This document shows, one piece after another, positions 1-7,726 of a DNA stretch of 10,864 nucleotides; position 1 is the first letter of the stretch; the number at the start of each line of letters is the position of its first letter. Source of the DNA: Phoronis pallida. Its lineage: Eukaryota > Phoronida > Phoronidae. The stretch is taken from positions 837 to 11,700 of the forward strand of contig JAOXYC010201129.1 in assembly GCA_028565715.1 (NCBI GenBank), given 5' to 3'. The notes beneath the pieces are model-generated. The model searched no databases. It saw only the letters and a list, made by a program, of their open reading frames with translations, and was not told the origin of the DNA. Both the position numbers and the translations under genes were made by a program.

Positions 1-55
1 TCCCACAAGAAGCGAAAAACCAACCTAGAGGAGTTACAAAAGCGGTGAAAACCAT

Positions 56-126
56 CCCCCTATGGGCCGGACCTCTTTACACCCCCCTCACATGGTAGTA
101 CCCCCCCCCCCCCCCCCCCCTCCCCC
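56..126. repeat. C-rich tract with C20 homopolymer
   Basis: Four runs of C lie within 71 bases: C5 (56-60), C6 (82-87), C20 (101-120), then after a single T another C5 (122-126). The complementary strand therefore carries four G-runs, which is the minimum layout for an intramolecular G-quadruplex, with an i-motif possible on the plus strand. No promoter elements or reading frame are attached to it. The exact length of the C20 run is doubtful because homopolymers of this size are error-prone in sequencing and assembly. It is most simply a mononucleotide microsatellite. Confidence 0.85.
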
Positions 127-129
127 GGG

Positions 130-437
130 ATAAGAACAGTCATGGTTAAATCCAAATGTACATTATACCTATCTCTAAAGACTATTCATCACATAACTAC
201 TATACCCTTCTGTTCGATGAAGTAAAACTAATTTAATAACATCAAAGCTTTACTGACATTGATTGTCTCAAGTCCAAAACTCCACTTTTCTTCGCAAACT
301 GGCGACGTTATGTGATAAAATGATTCTCAAATTCATTGGAAGAAATAAACCTTTGTATTGGATTCGATTTTAAAAATCTCATCCAATAAAAGGTGTCATT
401 ACATCCCATTCATTGTGCGAATCACTTTATAGCTATA
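130..437. other. AT-rich stretch, nothing recognised
   Basis: No open frame of note, no tandem repeat and no RNA gene seen on either strand. The sequence is compositionally like the bulk of the window. Confidence 0.6.
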
Positions 438-475
438 AATAAAGTCGTAGATTCTTCTGAATGTACGGCTTTATT
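438..475. repeat. Near-perfect 38-nt hairpin
   Basis: Arms 438-449 and 464-475 pair over 12 bases, with one G-T wobble. Then come a G/G mismatch (450 and 463), four more pairs (451-454 with 459-462) and a TTCT tetraloop (455-458). A stem this long around so small a loop is unlikely to be chance in a window of this size: I estimate well under 0.1 expected. It could be the end-to-end remnant of a small inverted-repeat element or a structured transcript segment. It is shorter than a usual microRNA precursor. No promoter or terminator context supports a specific role. Confidence 0.7.
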
Positions 476-1140
476 GGGAAGTGCATCTATTCATACAGCG
501 CTGAAACTATTCTTATTACGCAACATGTTTTTCTCACGGTGAATTTTTAAAATTTCTAGATATAGCAAAGCAATAATATATCACAACAATTAAGAAACGC
601 GGCTTACCTAATAATAATGTCTGATAAAGTGCAGAATATCCCTCTCCACAAATAACAACAGACATTCGTGATTGTAAAATGCATACATTTCAACTGAGCA
701 AGTACTGAGCTAAATCATTTATACAGAATCCAATATAAAAAACAATAGCTCCCGAATATCATCACTATATCTATGACGAATTTTCGGCAAGTGGTGTCCG
801 GTTTTATAGAAAGTATGGCTTTTCCTGAACAATGAATACTCTGACCAGAATATTCAATTCAGTAAAAAAAATCCAATATAATCTACATAATGTAAAAATG
901 TATTAAAGGTTGATAAGATTATTTTATGGTTGCGATGTACGCCTTTTAGATTCTTACAATATCGCCACATGTCTTGTAAAACTACAAAAATGCAAGATTT
1001 CGATATGTGTATGTGTTGTTCGGGGAACATGTGGTTTTATAATGTTTTGCTTGCAACACTGTGCGTTAATTAACCTAAATTGAATCCGGCAATCGAAGAA
1101 GGGGGCTAATGTGCCGCAATTACTCAATCAACAATAGTAA
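476..1140. other. AT-rich stretch without genes
   Basis: No supported gene. The only internal repetition noticed is a 12-base direct match, AATCCAATATAA, at 727-738 and 870-881. In AT-rich DNA that may be chance. Confidence 0.55.
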
Positions 1141-1440
1141 AATGGTGACGGTTATATAAGGTGTCAAAAAAGTGTCTTCATTTTTTGGAATCTAATATCT
1201 CAAAAACTGTTAGAGCTGGAACAACAAAATTGTACAGGTATTATACTCATCACATTTTTATTTAGTATCTCGATTTCCAGAACAATTGTTAAAAAATTGT
1301 TGCCATGACAACAAATTAACCGAAAAAAGAAGTGATATGAAAATGTCAAATATTTTGTGAAGTGCATCTGGATGAATTGCGCGTTAAATTCAGAATTTTT
1401 CATAATTTTTTAAACAAGGATTGGCAAAATTGGTAGAAAC
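1141..1440. other. Possible interspersed-repeat segment carrying an X-box
   Basis: The style of this stretch, around a GTTGCCATGACAAC palindrome, reminds me of dispersed repeats in mollusc-like genomes. That is recollection, not a database match. The 67-codon minus frame at 1200-1403 has no recognisable domain and reads like chance translation of AT-rich DNA. Confidence 0.2.
1299..1312. promoter_or_regulatory. RFX X-box-like palindrome
   Basis: The sequence is GTTGCCATGACAAC: two inverted half-sites around AT, with one base breaking the symmetry. This fits the X-box bound by RFX-family winged-helix factors, which in animals regulate ciliary genes. No transcription start or coding exon lies nearby, so function is not supported. 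The match could belong to a dispersed repeat. Confidence 0.4.
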
Positions 1441-2228
1441 TATATGCAATCGACTTGACTGATGCCAGTAATCTATGATTTGTGTCAAAATTAACATGTT
1501 TTGGTCAACATGCTGAGTTGAACTAAAGTGTACACTAGGGCAAACCGTCCTGATCGTTATCACCGTATGTGGTAAATAAGTAGGTCAATATTGATACCTT
1601 TTTCCTCTTGAAAATATTTTAACAAGATCTTTTTAACATAGTCATGTATATAAATAAGTTTTCTTGAAGTTCACAAATTTCTGGTCATCATGTTTAAGAA
1701 ATATGGACACCGCAGCTTATGCGATATTGCTTGTCACAATATCTAATTGTATGCATATTGTGCCCGTTTTGACATTCTTCTGAGAAGACTCGTTCTAGTT
1801 AAGTTACTGCCAATGACACAATTTTTCATGAAATTTGGTGGACATGTACAAAAAGGGTGTATAAAGAAGCTGTTAAAAATTATTGATTTAAAAGAGGATT
1901 TGCAAAAAATACAAACTTTTAAAGGTTGAAGACATCTTTTCTCACTGATACCTAATATAAGAACTATTACGTTTTAGATAAACATGGTAAATGGGTTTGC
2001 AAAAACATACTATTCAGAGTTATTCAAGCAAACGCTACCTTGGACCTTCTCGACGTAGGAGTCATCTGAAGCGATGTTATGGTATACACGCCTAGTTTTA
2101 CAAACTTTTTGAAACCGGGGGCATTCAATTTTGTTAAATTCTATAAAGAGGGAGGCGTTGTGCGGGAAAACTTGAGCAAACATATTTTTTCAAAAAACTC
2201 TGTCACAAGTCAATTATCGTTCTGTTTT
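1441..2228. other. AT-rich stretch, only short chance-like frames
   Basis: Two short plus-strand open frames occur, at 1747-1929 (first codon TTG) and 2079-2294. Neither shows a domain, signal peptide or splice context. I see no RNA gene or tandem repeat. Confidence 0.5.
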
Positions 2229-2255
2229 AAAAAAATCTTCCATAAAGATTTTTTT
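2229..2255. repeat. A/T-rich 11-bp hairpin
   Basis: AAAAAAATCTT (2229-2239) is exactly inverted at 2245-2255, with a 5-nt loop (2240-2244). The T-run continues to 2257. In bacteria this would resemble a bidirectional terminator, but there is no GC stem and the setting is eukaryotic. On either strand a run of T could stop RNA polymerase III, but no promoter for it is visible here. Much of the stem is homopolymer, so it is weaker evidence than its length suggests. Confidence 0.6.
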
Positions 2256-2257
2256 TT

Positions 2258-3480
2258 GAATTTTGAAATGTCGACCTGTATACGTTTCAAATGACATGTA
2301 TAAAAACATGACTTGATATAAATGCTTTAAAACTTACCAGACAAATGAACAAAAGATACTACCCATGAAAAAATAAACATCAACTCAAAAACGTCATCGA
2401 ATTCTAAGCCAATACACCAGTTGTAATAATCGGCGCAACTTTCTCCAAACGGCCTCTTGCGAAAAGTGATGCAAATATATGAATGAAACGACAATATATA
2501 CCGACCATACTATAAGCCAATAAACCTCGGCGATCTTTTAATACATAATTGGTTATTTTTAGGTCCGCTTCCACAGCGCATCTTATTGTTATTACACTCC
2601 TATTATCACACACATATTATGACACTCATATTGTTCAAGTATACTCATTATGTCCACTTAAAATAATATATTTTTACGACACTTGACGCACTTCCTATTG
2701 TACCTTATTTCACTGATTATCTGTGACATTATGATAATCAGGATTACTTCAACGATGCACTCGGCTTATGTGCGTAAAACAAAGAATTTTGAGCACGGCC
2801 GCTCTTGAAACAAAATGTGAGGAATGAAGTTGATAATTGCTGTCTTTTGTGACTTGTAAAAGTTATAATTGGTGTAAATTGGCTAAACATACTCGGTTAT
2901 GCAGAACTTATTAAAGGCCAAAAAACCTGCATAAGTTATGATTACATCGTAATAGAATGTTAACGTGAAATGACGCTGTGTATGGAAAGCCGTCTCTTTC
3001 ATAAGACAAACATATTATTGCACAATATGTTGAGCTTGAGTTCAATGAAGATTGTGTAAGGCTTTGGGAAAATACCAACAAATAAACATATCTTCTATAT
3101 CGTAACATTTGTTAACCTGACTGGTTTAACCATGAAAGCATGTTTTGCTGAACTGACAAATAAAATAGACCAACATTTAAAGTATAGTCTGTGTTCTTGG
3201 TGAATAGAAAGTACAACACCATGGACAATTGTATCAAAGGCTTAAGGAAAGTCTATGTATCCATTGATTTATCCAAATAAATGTCTGAGCAATGAATTGG
3301 CAGCAATATTTGTAGTCCAGGGAAAAGGGTTACATTTTGTTTGAATCTTGAAGAATTTTCTTTATATTTTGCCCAATTGTGCCAGACGTGTAAAGTTTTG
3401 AGTCGTGCCGTAAAAATTAATTCGCGTCTAAATTAAGACCTTTTTAGTCTTTAGAATAAGCTGTTGTCATATTAGCTACT
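2258..3480. other. AT-rich stretch without supported genes
   Basis: Over 1.2 kb with only short minus-strand frames (2404-2613 and 2911-3108), neither with recognisable domains. The 2404-2613 frame is the more protein-like of the two by composition, but nothing identifies it. No RNA gene or repeat array seen. Confidence 0.5.
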
Positions 3481-3483
3481 CAT

Positions 3484-3506
3484 TGATTACAATCTATGAT
3501 TACAAT
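3484..3506. repeat. Two-copy 13-bp duplication
   Basis: TGATTACAAT occurs at 3484-3493 and again at 3497-3506, giving a period of 13. A T-run follows. It is a small local duplication with no evident function. Confidence 0.5.
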
Positions 3507-3706
3507 ACTATATTTTTTTTATTGGACAAAACAATAAATCTGCAAAGTTTAGGAACACACACTATTCAGTAGTGCAAGTTTCTGACGTAATGAAATAAAC
3601 TCAGATATGCGTATAGCTCTAAGACCGGAAACGCTGAGATCAGTGCATGCAGTCAATAATCGGTTCAACTTCGCCACCGAGACAGTTAAAAATATCTCGA
3701 AGTAAC

Positions 3707-3865
3707 AGTGCTTTTTCATTTTTACAGGCCGAAAGTTATAAATGTAAATATATAAAACACTCATTTATTATAGATGACCTGACTACCAATGTTGGCGCAG
3801 GGGTACTTCGATTAAAAATTGGTCAAACATTTCCCATGATCCATTTCAATTCCCAGCCGGGCTAA
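3707..3865 (+). other. Weak terminal-exon-like stretch
   Basis: A pyrimidine-rich run ending in ACAG (about 3707-3727) resembles a 3' splice site. It is followed by an open frame (3728-3865) of 45 codons closed by TAA. The last 30 or so codons read like ordinary protein (for example GVLRLKIGQTFPMIHFNSQPG in part, at the C-terminus), but I recognise no family. There is no AATAAA shortly downstream and no upstream exon that I can join to it. The opposite strand is also open here (3812-4054), so at most one of the two can be real. The most likely explanations are chance or a decayed element. Confidence 0.15.
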
Positions 3866-4430
3866 AAAAAGGTTATCCATGTTGATACCAAAGTCGTCAG
3901 AATAAGCTTTACACAACATACAAAAAACAACCCAATTCGTTAAAAACCTGAACCATCGCGATTCCAAATTTAAGGTTTGTGAAAACACGGCCACGCAGTT
4001 GGCGGCAAACACCTTTAACATGGTAACAAGTAACCCCCACATCATGGAAACCATAGCAACGGTCTATGAGAAAGAAACTGATGTTTGAAATCTCACTTGT
4101 TATGAAACAGTTTTTAAAAATAACCAAATAACCTCACTAACCTTTCCATCGTGAACTTATCCACCAAGTAGGCCTATTTCTAAACAAGGTATTTCCAAAC
4201 ACATCGGCGACAGAATTGTTCGTAAAATCCAGTTGAGATAGTTTAGTCCTAATAATTCTAGTTCTGCCTCGATTGAGTAAGAAGTCCTGCTCAAATTGAT
4301 CCAGAAAATAATCCCAAAGTAATCCTTTACGACAGGCGACGCTATGGTGTCGTAATTGCAACCGCTGTTTTAGTTTCAGTAGAAACGTTTTATGAAGACT
4401 TCAAAATGAAAGCACTCAATTATTTTGAAG
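3812..4430 (-). pseudogene. Possible decayed coding block, unidentified
   Basis: Read on the minus strand, one frame is open from about 4400 down to 3909. It is interrupted only by two adjacent in-frame stops (TAG at 4139-4137, TGA at 4136-4134). A second frame is open for about 83 codons over 4060-3812, with varied, protein-like composition and mixed third-base use. The segment is visibly less AT-rich than its surroundings. I recognise no domain, catalytic motif or transposase signature. An old retroelement or host pseudogene with frameshifts would look like this. A less AT-rich intergenic segment with fewer chance stops would too, and I cannot separate the two. Confidence 0.17.
4047..4060 (+). 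promoter_or_regulatory. Second, weaker X-box-like motif
   Basis: GAAACCATAGCAAC matches the RFX X-box pattern except at the second base. It lies inside the possible decayed coding block, not upstream of any identified gene. It is therefore probably incidental. Confidence 0.2.
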
Positions 4431-4670
4431 AACAAATAAGCAACCCTGTGTCACTAAAAAGAAGTATAAGTATTGTATCTTCCAAATTGTTCAATAAAAT
4501 CATTAGTACTCATCCTTATAGCTATGGAAGCAAACAACTGTCAACAGTTTTTCAAGGTATCACAACACCAAAAACGCAATAACATCGACACAGTTCTATC
4601 AAAAAAAGGTCTCAATCCTCAATCAGCCTCAGCAGGCGGACGAATCTTGTAGAGGAACTGTAGAAAACCG
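4431..4670. other. No feature recognised
   Basis: AT-rich sequence between the open-frame block and the next hairpin. No gene, repeat or RNA seen. Confidence 0.5.
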
Positions 4671-4675
4671 CCGCT

Positions 4676-4745
4676 GGTAAACACACGCGTACCACCTCAA
4701 TACAGAAGCCGTCAGATGTGTGGCGCGCGTTGTTGTTCGGTTACC
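4676..4745. repeat. Imperfect GC-rich inverted repeat
   Basis: ACGCG-TA-CCAC (4685-4695) pairs with GTGG-CG-CGCGT (4720-4730), leaving a two-base internal loop and a 24-nt terminal loop. A short outer pair, GGTAA (4676-4680) with TTACC (4741-4745), may extend it. The CpG density is unusual for this window. There is no evidence of a promoter or transcript. Confidence 0.35.
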
Positions 4746-4910
4746 ATGTGGAATACACATTTGTATAAATAAAAGTAATCCAAATACAACCGCACACATT
4801 GTGCCTCAGTATTAGAATATTACGGTAACACGTGGGAAGAGGTGACTGTACACAAAATCGACTATTACTAGAATATTTCAATGATATGAATTATGAAACT
4901 ATTTGTTAAT

Positions 4911-4942
4911 CATACTGTTCTTGTATTAAGAAAAACAGTATG
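4911..4942. repeat. 12-bp bulged hairpin
   Basis: CATACTGTT (4911-4919) is exactly inverted at 4934-4942. CTT (4920-4922) pairs with AAG (4928-4930) inside it, leaving a 5-nt loop and a 3-A bulge. The stem is good but no context gives it a role. Confidence 0.55.
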
Positions 4943-5671
4943 AAAGTTTTTTTTGTTCTATAAAGTGTTTTACTGTTTTGCAAAGCTAAATGCCCGGGCT
5001 AAATGAAAGTGTTTATTAACTGGAACACCAGTATAGGAGAAGATGGTAAATCATACACATTAGTCAATGGTCTTTGGCAAACATGTTTCTGTTTTCTAAG
5101 CTGGCTATGTCCGCCTGATATCGTTCAATATGTTAGGTGGTTAATTTCCCTAAGTATACTTTTAAAACTCGCGTCATCATGTTCAATTGTTCAAGTATAT
5201 GGTTAACCATTGTACATCAGTCTAATGAAGGGCTAAAATGACATAGATGAGTACAAGAGTACTGAGTTGATTGGAATTATTTATTATCGCTCCATGTTCT
5301 CTGGATGAATAGTCAATGTATCATTCAAAATCACTCACACTTGACAAAATTATAATTACATAATATGACTGGTGGTAAGTTTTCAAGACACGAATTATAT
5401 AAAGACACGTAACCAACAACATGTACTTGACGATTGCAAGTTGCGCTCCAATTGGGGTAATTTCAGCTGGAATTTCAGAGCAATGTGGCAACGAAAACAC
5501 TAAGTGTGAAAATTAAAGTTGTTTTAGAGAATTAAAATGCTTTGACCGTTACGACTCTACTTGAAATAACTTCTGTATTTCCATACGTCATATAAGAGGC
5601 ATTTTATCAGTGTAGGTGGGCTTGAGGAATCTTTGAAAAAAATTCGATACGTAGTAAGTGCTATAGAGATA
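4943..5671. other. AT-rich stretch before the minisatellite
   Basis: Only one modest plus-strand frame (5003-5206, 67 codons) without recognisable domains. GCTAAATG is repeated at 13-base spacing near 4986-5006. No RNA gene or mobile-element end seen. Confidence 0.5.
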
Positions 5672-5920
5672 GGCAGCTTAAAGGCTAATGCAGAAACGTA
5701 TTATACAATACGGGTAGCTCATATGCAAAGGAAGAAGCGTATCATACAATACGGCAGCTTACAGGCAATGCAGAACGTATTATACAATACGGCAGCTTGC
5801 AGGCAAATGCAGAAACGTATAATACAATACGACAGCTTAAAGTCAAATGCAGAAACGTATTATACAATATGGCAGGTAACCCTGGCAGCTAACAGACACA
5901 TGCAGAAACGTATAATTATC
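5672..5920. repeat. Minisatellite, about six 40-bp units
   Basis: The units begin with GGCAGCTT and end with ATACAATAC. They span 5672-5711 (40 bp), 5712-5752 (41 bp, diverged), 5753-5790 (38 bp), 5791-5830 (40 bp), 5831-5870 (40 bp) and a disrupted last unit, about 5871-5920. That last unit starts, breaks after 13 bases and restarts at 5884. The fourth and fifth units differ at 6 of 40 positions by hand count. The best-kept part is the core ATGCAGAAACGTAT. Copies abut directly, so this is not a CRISPR array. A 100-codon plus-strand frame (5633-5935) runs through it, but it starts at TTG and the 40-bp unit is not a multiple of three. Each copy is thus read in a shifted frame, which argues against a repeat protein. 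Confidence 0.9.
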
Positions 5921-6359
5921 CTGATAAACGCGTGAAGGGATAATCAACACTCGTAAATTGAAGAAATTCCGATAGTCCAGTTTCTATAGCCGTGCACCAC
6001 ACCGTTTATACTGAGGCGGAAGCGAATTCCCAACTTAATTTTCTAGACGTGTAATAAGTTTGTTTGTAGATCATTTAGCTGAGTTACGTGATGTTTTCAG
6101 ATAATCATTAAAGCCGCCTACTACTCGTCTTAAGAGATGTGACCCGATTTCGAGCAAGATCAGATAAATTGAAGCCTGATTTAATTGGATTTTTGACAGT
6201 TAAAACATGTCTTTAACCTATAATTTTGTTCTGAACTGTTTATGTAATAAACAATTAAGTCGCATCAATTAACTTAATGTAATGTAATATGTGGAACTCA
6301 AGGATTCAAGACGTTAAAAACAGTAAAAATGCCAGAACACTTATCATGTTTTCACCCGC
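5921..6359. other. No feature recognised
   Basis: AT-rich sequence with short self-similar bits only, such as two overlapping TAATG units near 6277-6288. No gene or RNA supported. Confidence 0.5.
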
Positions 6360-6409
6360 CCATCACCGAGACCATGTTCTCAGTCGAGAACACGTTTTTA
6401 CAGTGATGG
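6360..6409. repeat. 50-nt hairpin with AGTC loop
   Basis: The outer arms CCATCAC (6360-6366) and GTGATGG (6403-6409) and the inner arms GTTCTC (6376-6381) and GAGAAC (6386-6391) pair around a 4-nt AGTC loop. An unpaired internal region separates the two helices. When one arm is reversed, the full 24-25 nt arms agree at roughly 70 percent. It resembles an eroded inverted repeat, either the folded end of a small element or a structural RNA fragment. Confidence 0.5.
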
Positions 6410-6563
6410 CATATTGAACAGTTTACAAAACTTAATAAATTCATCATAAATCACAAACCTTTTATCCACTAGCACACGCTCCATCTATCATTATATAATC
6501 CTACAGGTGTCAACATTAACATAATCCAATAAAAACGATCCTAAAAAACTTGGGATGAAATTT

Positions 6564-6650
6564 GAGGTATCCTCACGGGAATCTCTTCCCGAAGCTTACA
6601 GGATGGTTGATTAAGATGCAGTCCTATCCACATGGACTACTCGCGTGAGG
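6564..6650. repeat. Nested inverted repeats
   Basis: CCTCACGGGA (6571-6580) and TCGCGTGAGG (6641-6650) are inverted copies at 9 of 10 positions. Inside lies CGGGAA (6576-6581) with TTCCCG (6586-6591) around a TCTC loop, which competes for some of the same bases. A small GAGG-TAT-CCTC hairpin (6564-6574) precedes them. Several mutually exclusive stems in under 90 bases suggest past or present secondary structure. It does not fold as a tRNA and lacks A- and B-box promoters. Confidence 0.45.
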
Positions 6651-6711
6651 GTCCTCGAGCTAAATACCAGAACACGTTGTTGATGAGCGCAGTAAAACCG
6701 CATAAATTCCG

Positions 6712-6750
6712 CCCCTACATGCAAACCTTTATTTATCGAACATTTAGGGG
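6712..6750. repeat. 10-bp inverted repeat, 19-nt loop
   Basis: CCCCTACATG (6712-6721) and CATTTAGGGG (6741-6750) are inverted at 9 of 10 positions. It belongs to the cluster of stems between 6.36 and 6.88 kb. Confidence 0.45.
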
Positions 6751-6792
6751 ACAATTTATTGTGTAAGTTTTATCTACCCTTTCTATAGGTAT

Positions 6793-6878
6793 AGCACCCC
6801 CGGGTCACGGCGTTTGTGGTCGAACTAAAGACTGGTTTATAATAGACGTGCCTGCAATATCCGATAGCCCCGGGGGCT
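6793..6878. repeat. GC-rich inverted repeat arms
   Basis: AGC, a short bulge and CCCC(C)GGG (6793-6804) can pair with CCCGGGGGCT (6869-6878). That gives about ten G-C-dominated pairs closing a loop of 64 nt. The right arm is also self-palindromic, so it could cruciform by itself. The run of G and C stands out in DNA this AT-rich. A 60-codon minus-strand frame (6770-6952) overlaps it but shows nothing recognisable. Confidence 0.5.
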
Positions 6879-6879
6879 G

Positions 6880-7669
6880 AAAAGGGGCGTGTTCGTTGAC
6901 CTATATAGATATCTATTAGCATGGAAATTGTCCTGAAATGTGACACGAACATTGTGTTAAAAACTCAAAGAAGCAGGACGTTTGATAGGTGAACAGTTGC
7001 TAATACATTTTCTGATATCTTCATTCCAAATCCAGCCTGGAAAAGTAGTTTTGTCTCAAAAATAAAATTACGGAAGATTTTTAAAATGTCTACCAGCAAA
7101 AATATGGGGATCAGAAGCATTCAGTTCGTTTTCGTGGCATCCTTGGTCCACCCGGCCGAAGACAGTCTACATAACCCATTGGTCCGTCTTACGATATGCC
7201 ACACAACTCAGCGATGAGTGACACGCGACTCAACCAAAGTTCGCTGAGAATATTGAAAATGTAGAAATATTCCGGACAATACGAGGTTAACTAAAAACTG
7301 ATGAAAAATATGAATACATTGTCATACTTCCTTGTCGATCTATAACACAAACTTGATATAACGACAGAAACATGTCTGCAAGGGCTAATTAATTAAAACG
7401 TTACAATACAACACACCGACGCATATGCAAATCTAATGGGTCGTTTCCCGTCTAGAACAAGTGCTGATTCGACATTCTAGGTTGAAAAAATAAATAACTA
7501 ATTCTACCGTAACGGGGGTAGTGTCTAAACGTTCTGGAACAGTTTTACGATATCTCAGAAACCCCTGGGTAGGCTATCCATAAGTAATCATTTTAAATTA
7601 ATCAATATTTTGGCAATTGACTTTCTTTTGAAATCATCCCATGAATTCAGAAGTTGATTAAATCTTCCC
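6880..7669. other. Mostly featureless, with a short GC-richer patch
   Basis: Bases about 7110-7230 are richer in G and C. They hold a 43-codon plus frame starting at the ATG at 7086, and a short open minus frame with a basic, proline-rich reading (…RPGGPRMPRKR…). Neither is long enough to identify. The rest is AT-rich with no repeats or RNA genes seen. Confidence 0.4.
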
Positions 7670-7726
7670 ACTGATTTACAGTTCCAAAATCTTCCATATT
7701 AAGATACGGACGATTTTGGAATCAGT
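7670..7726. repeat. 18-bp bulged hairpin
   Basis: TTCCAAAATC (7682-7691) is exactly inverted at 7712-7721. Three more pairs follow across a single mismatch (7693-7695 with 7708-7710), closing a 12-nt loop. An outer five-pair helix, ACTGA (7670-7674) with TCAGT (7722-7726), stacks beyond a 7-nt one-sided bulge. In total 18 pairs fit in 57 nt. It is short and strongly bulged for a microRNA precursor. A fossil inverted-repeat element is as likely. Confidence 0.6.

Noticed and set aside
5672-5920. CRISPR array
   Set aside because: Units abut with no unique spacers, and the setting is eukaryotic.
5633-5935. 100-codon plus-strand frame as a repeat protein
   Set aside because: It begins at TTG, lies in a minisatellite and the unit of 40 bp is not a multiple of three, so copies are read in different frames.
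6741-6750. Telomere-like TTAGGG
   Set aside because: A single occurrence, not in tandem; better explained as an arm of the inverted repeat at 6712-6750.
7298-7304. Hammerhead ribozyme core (CTGATGA)
   Set aside because: No GAAA with a helix II partner and no cleavage-site helix follow, so only the heptamer matches.
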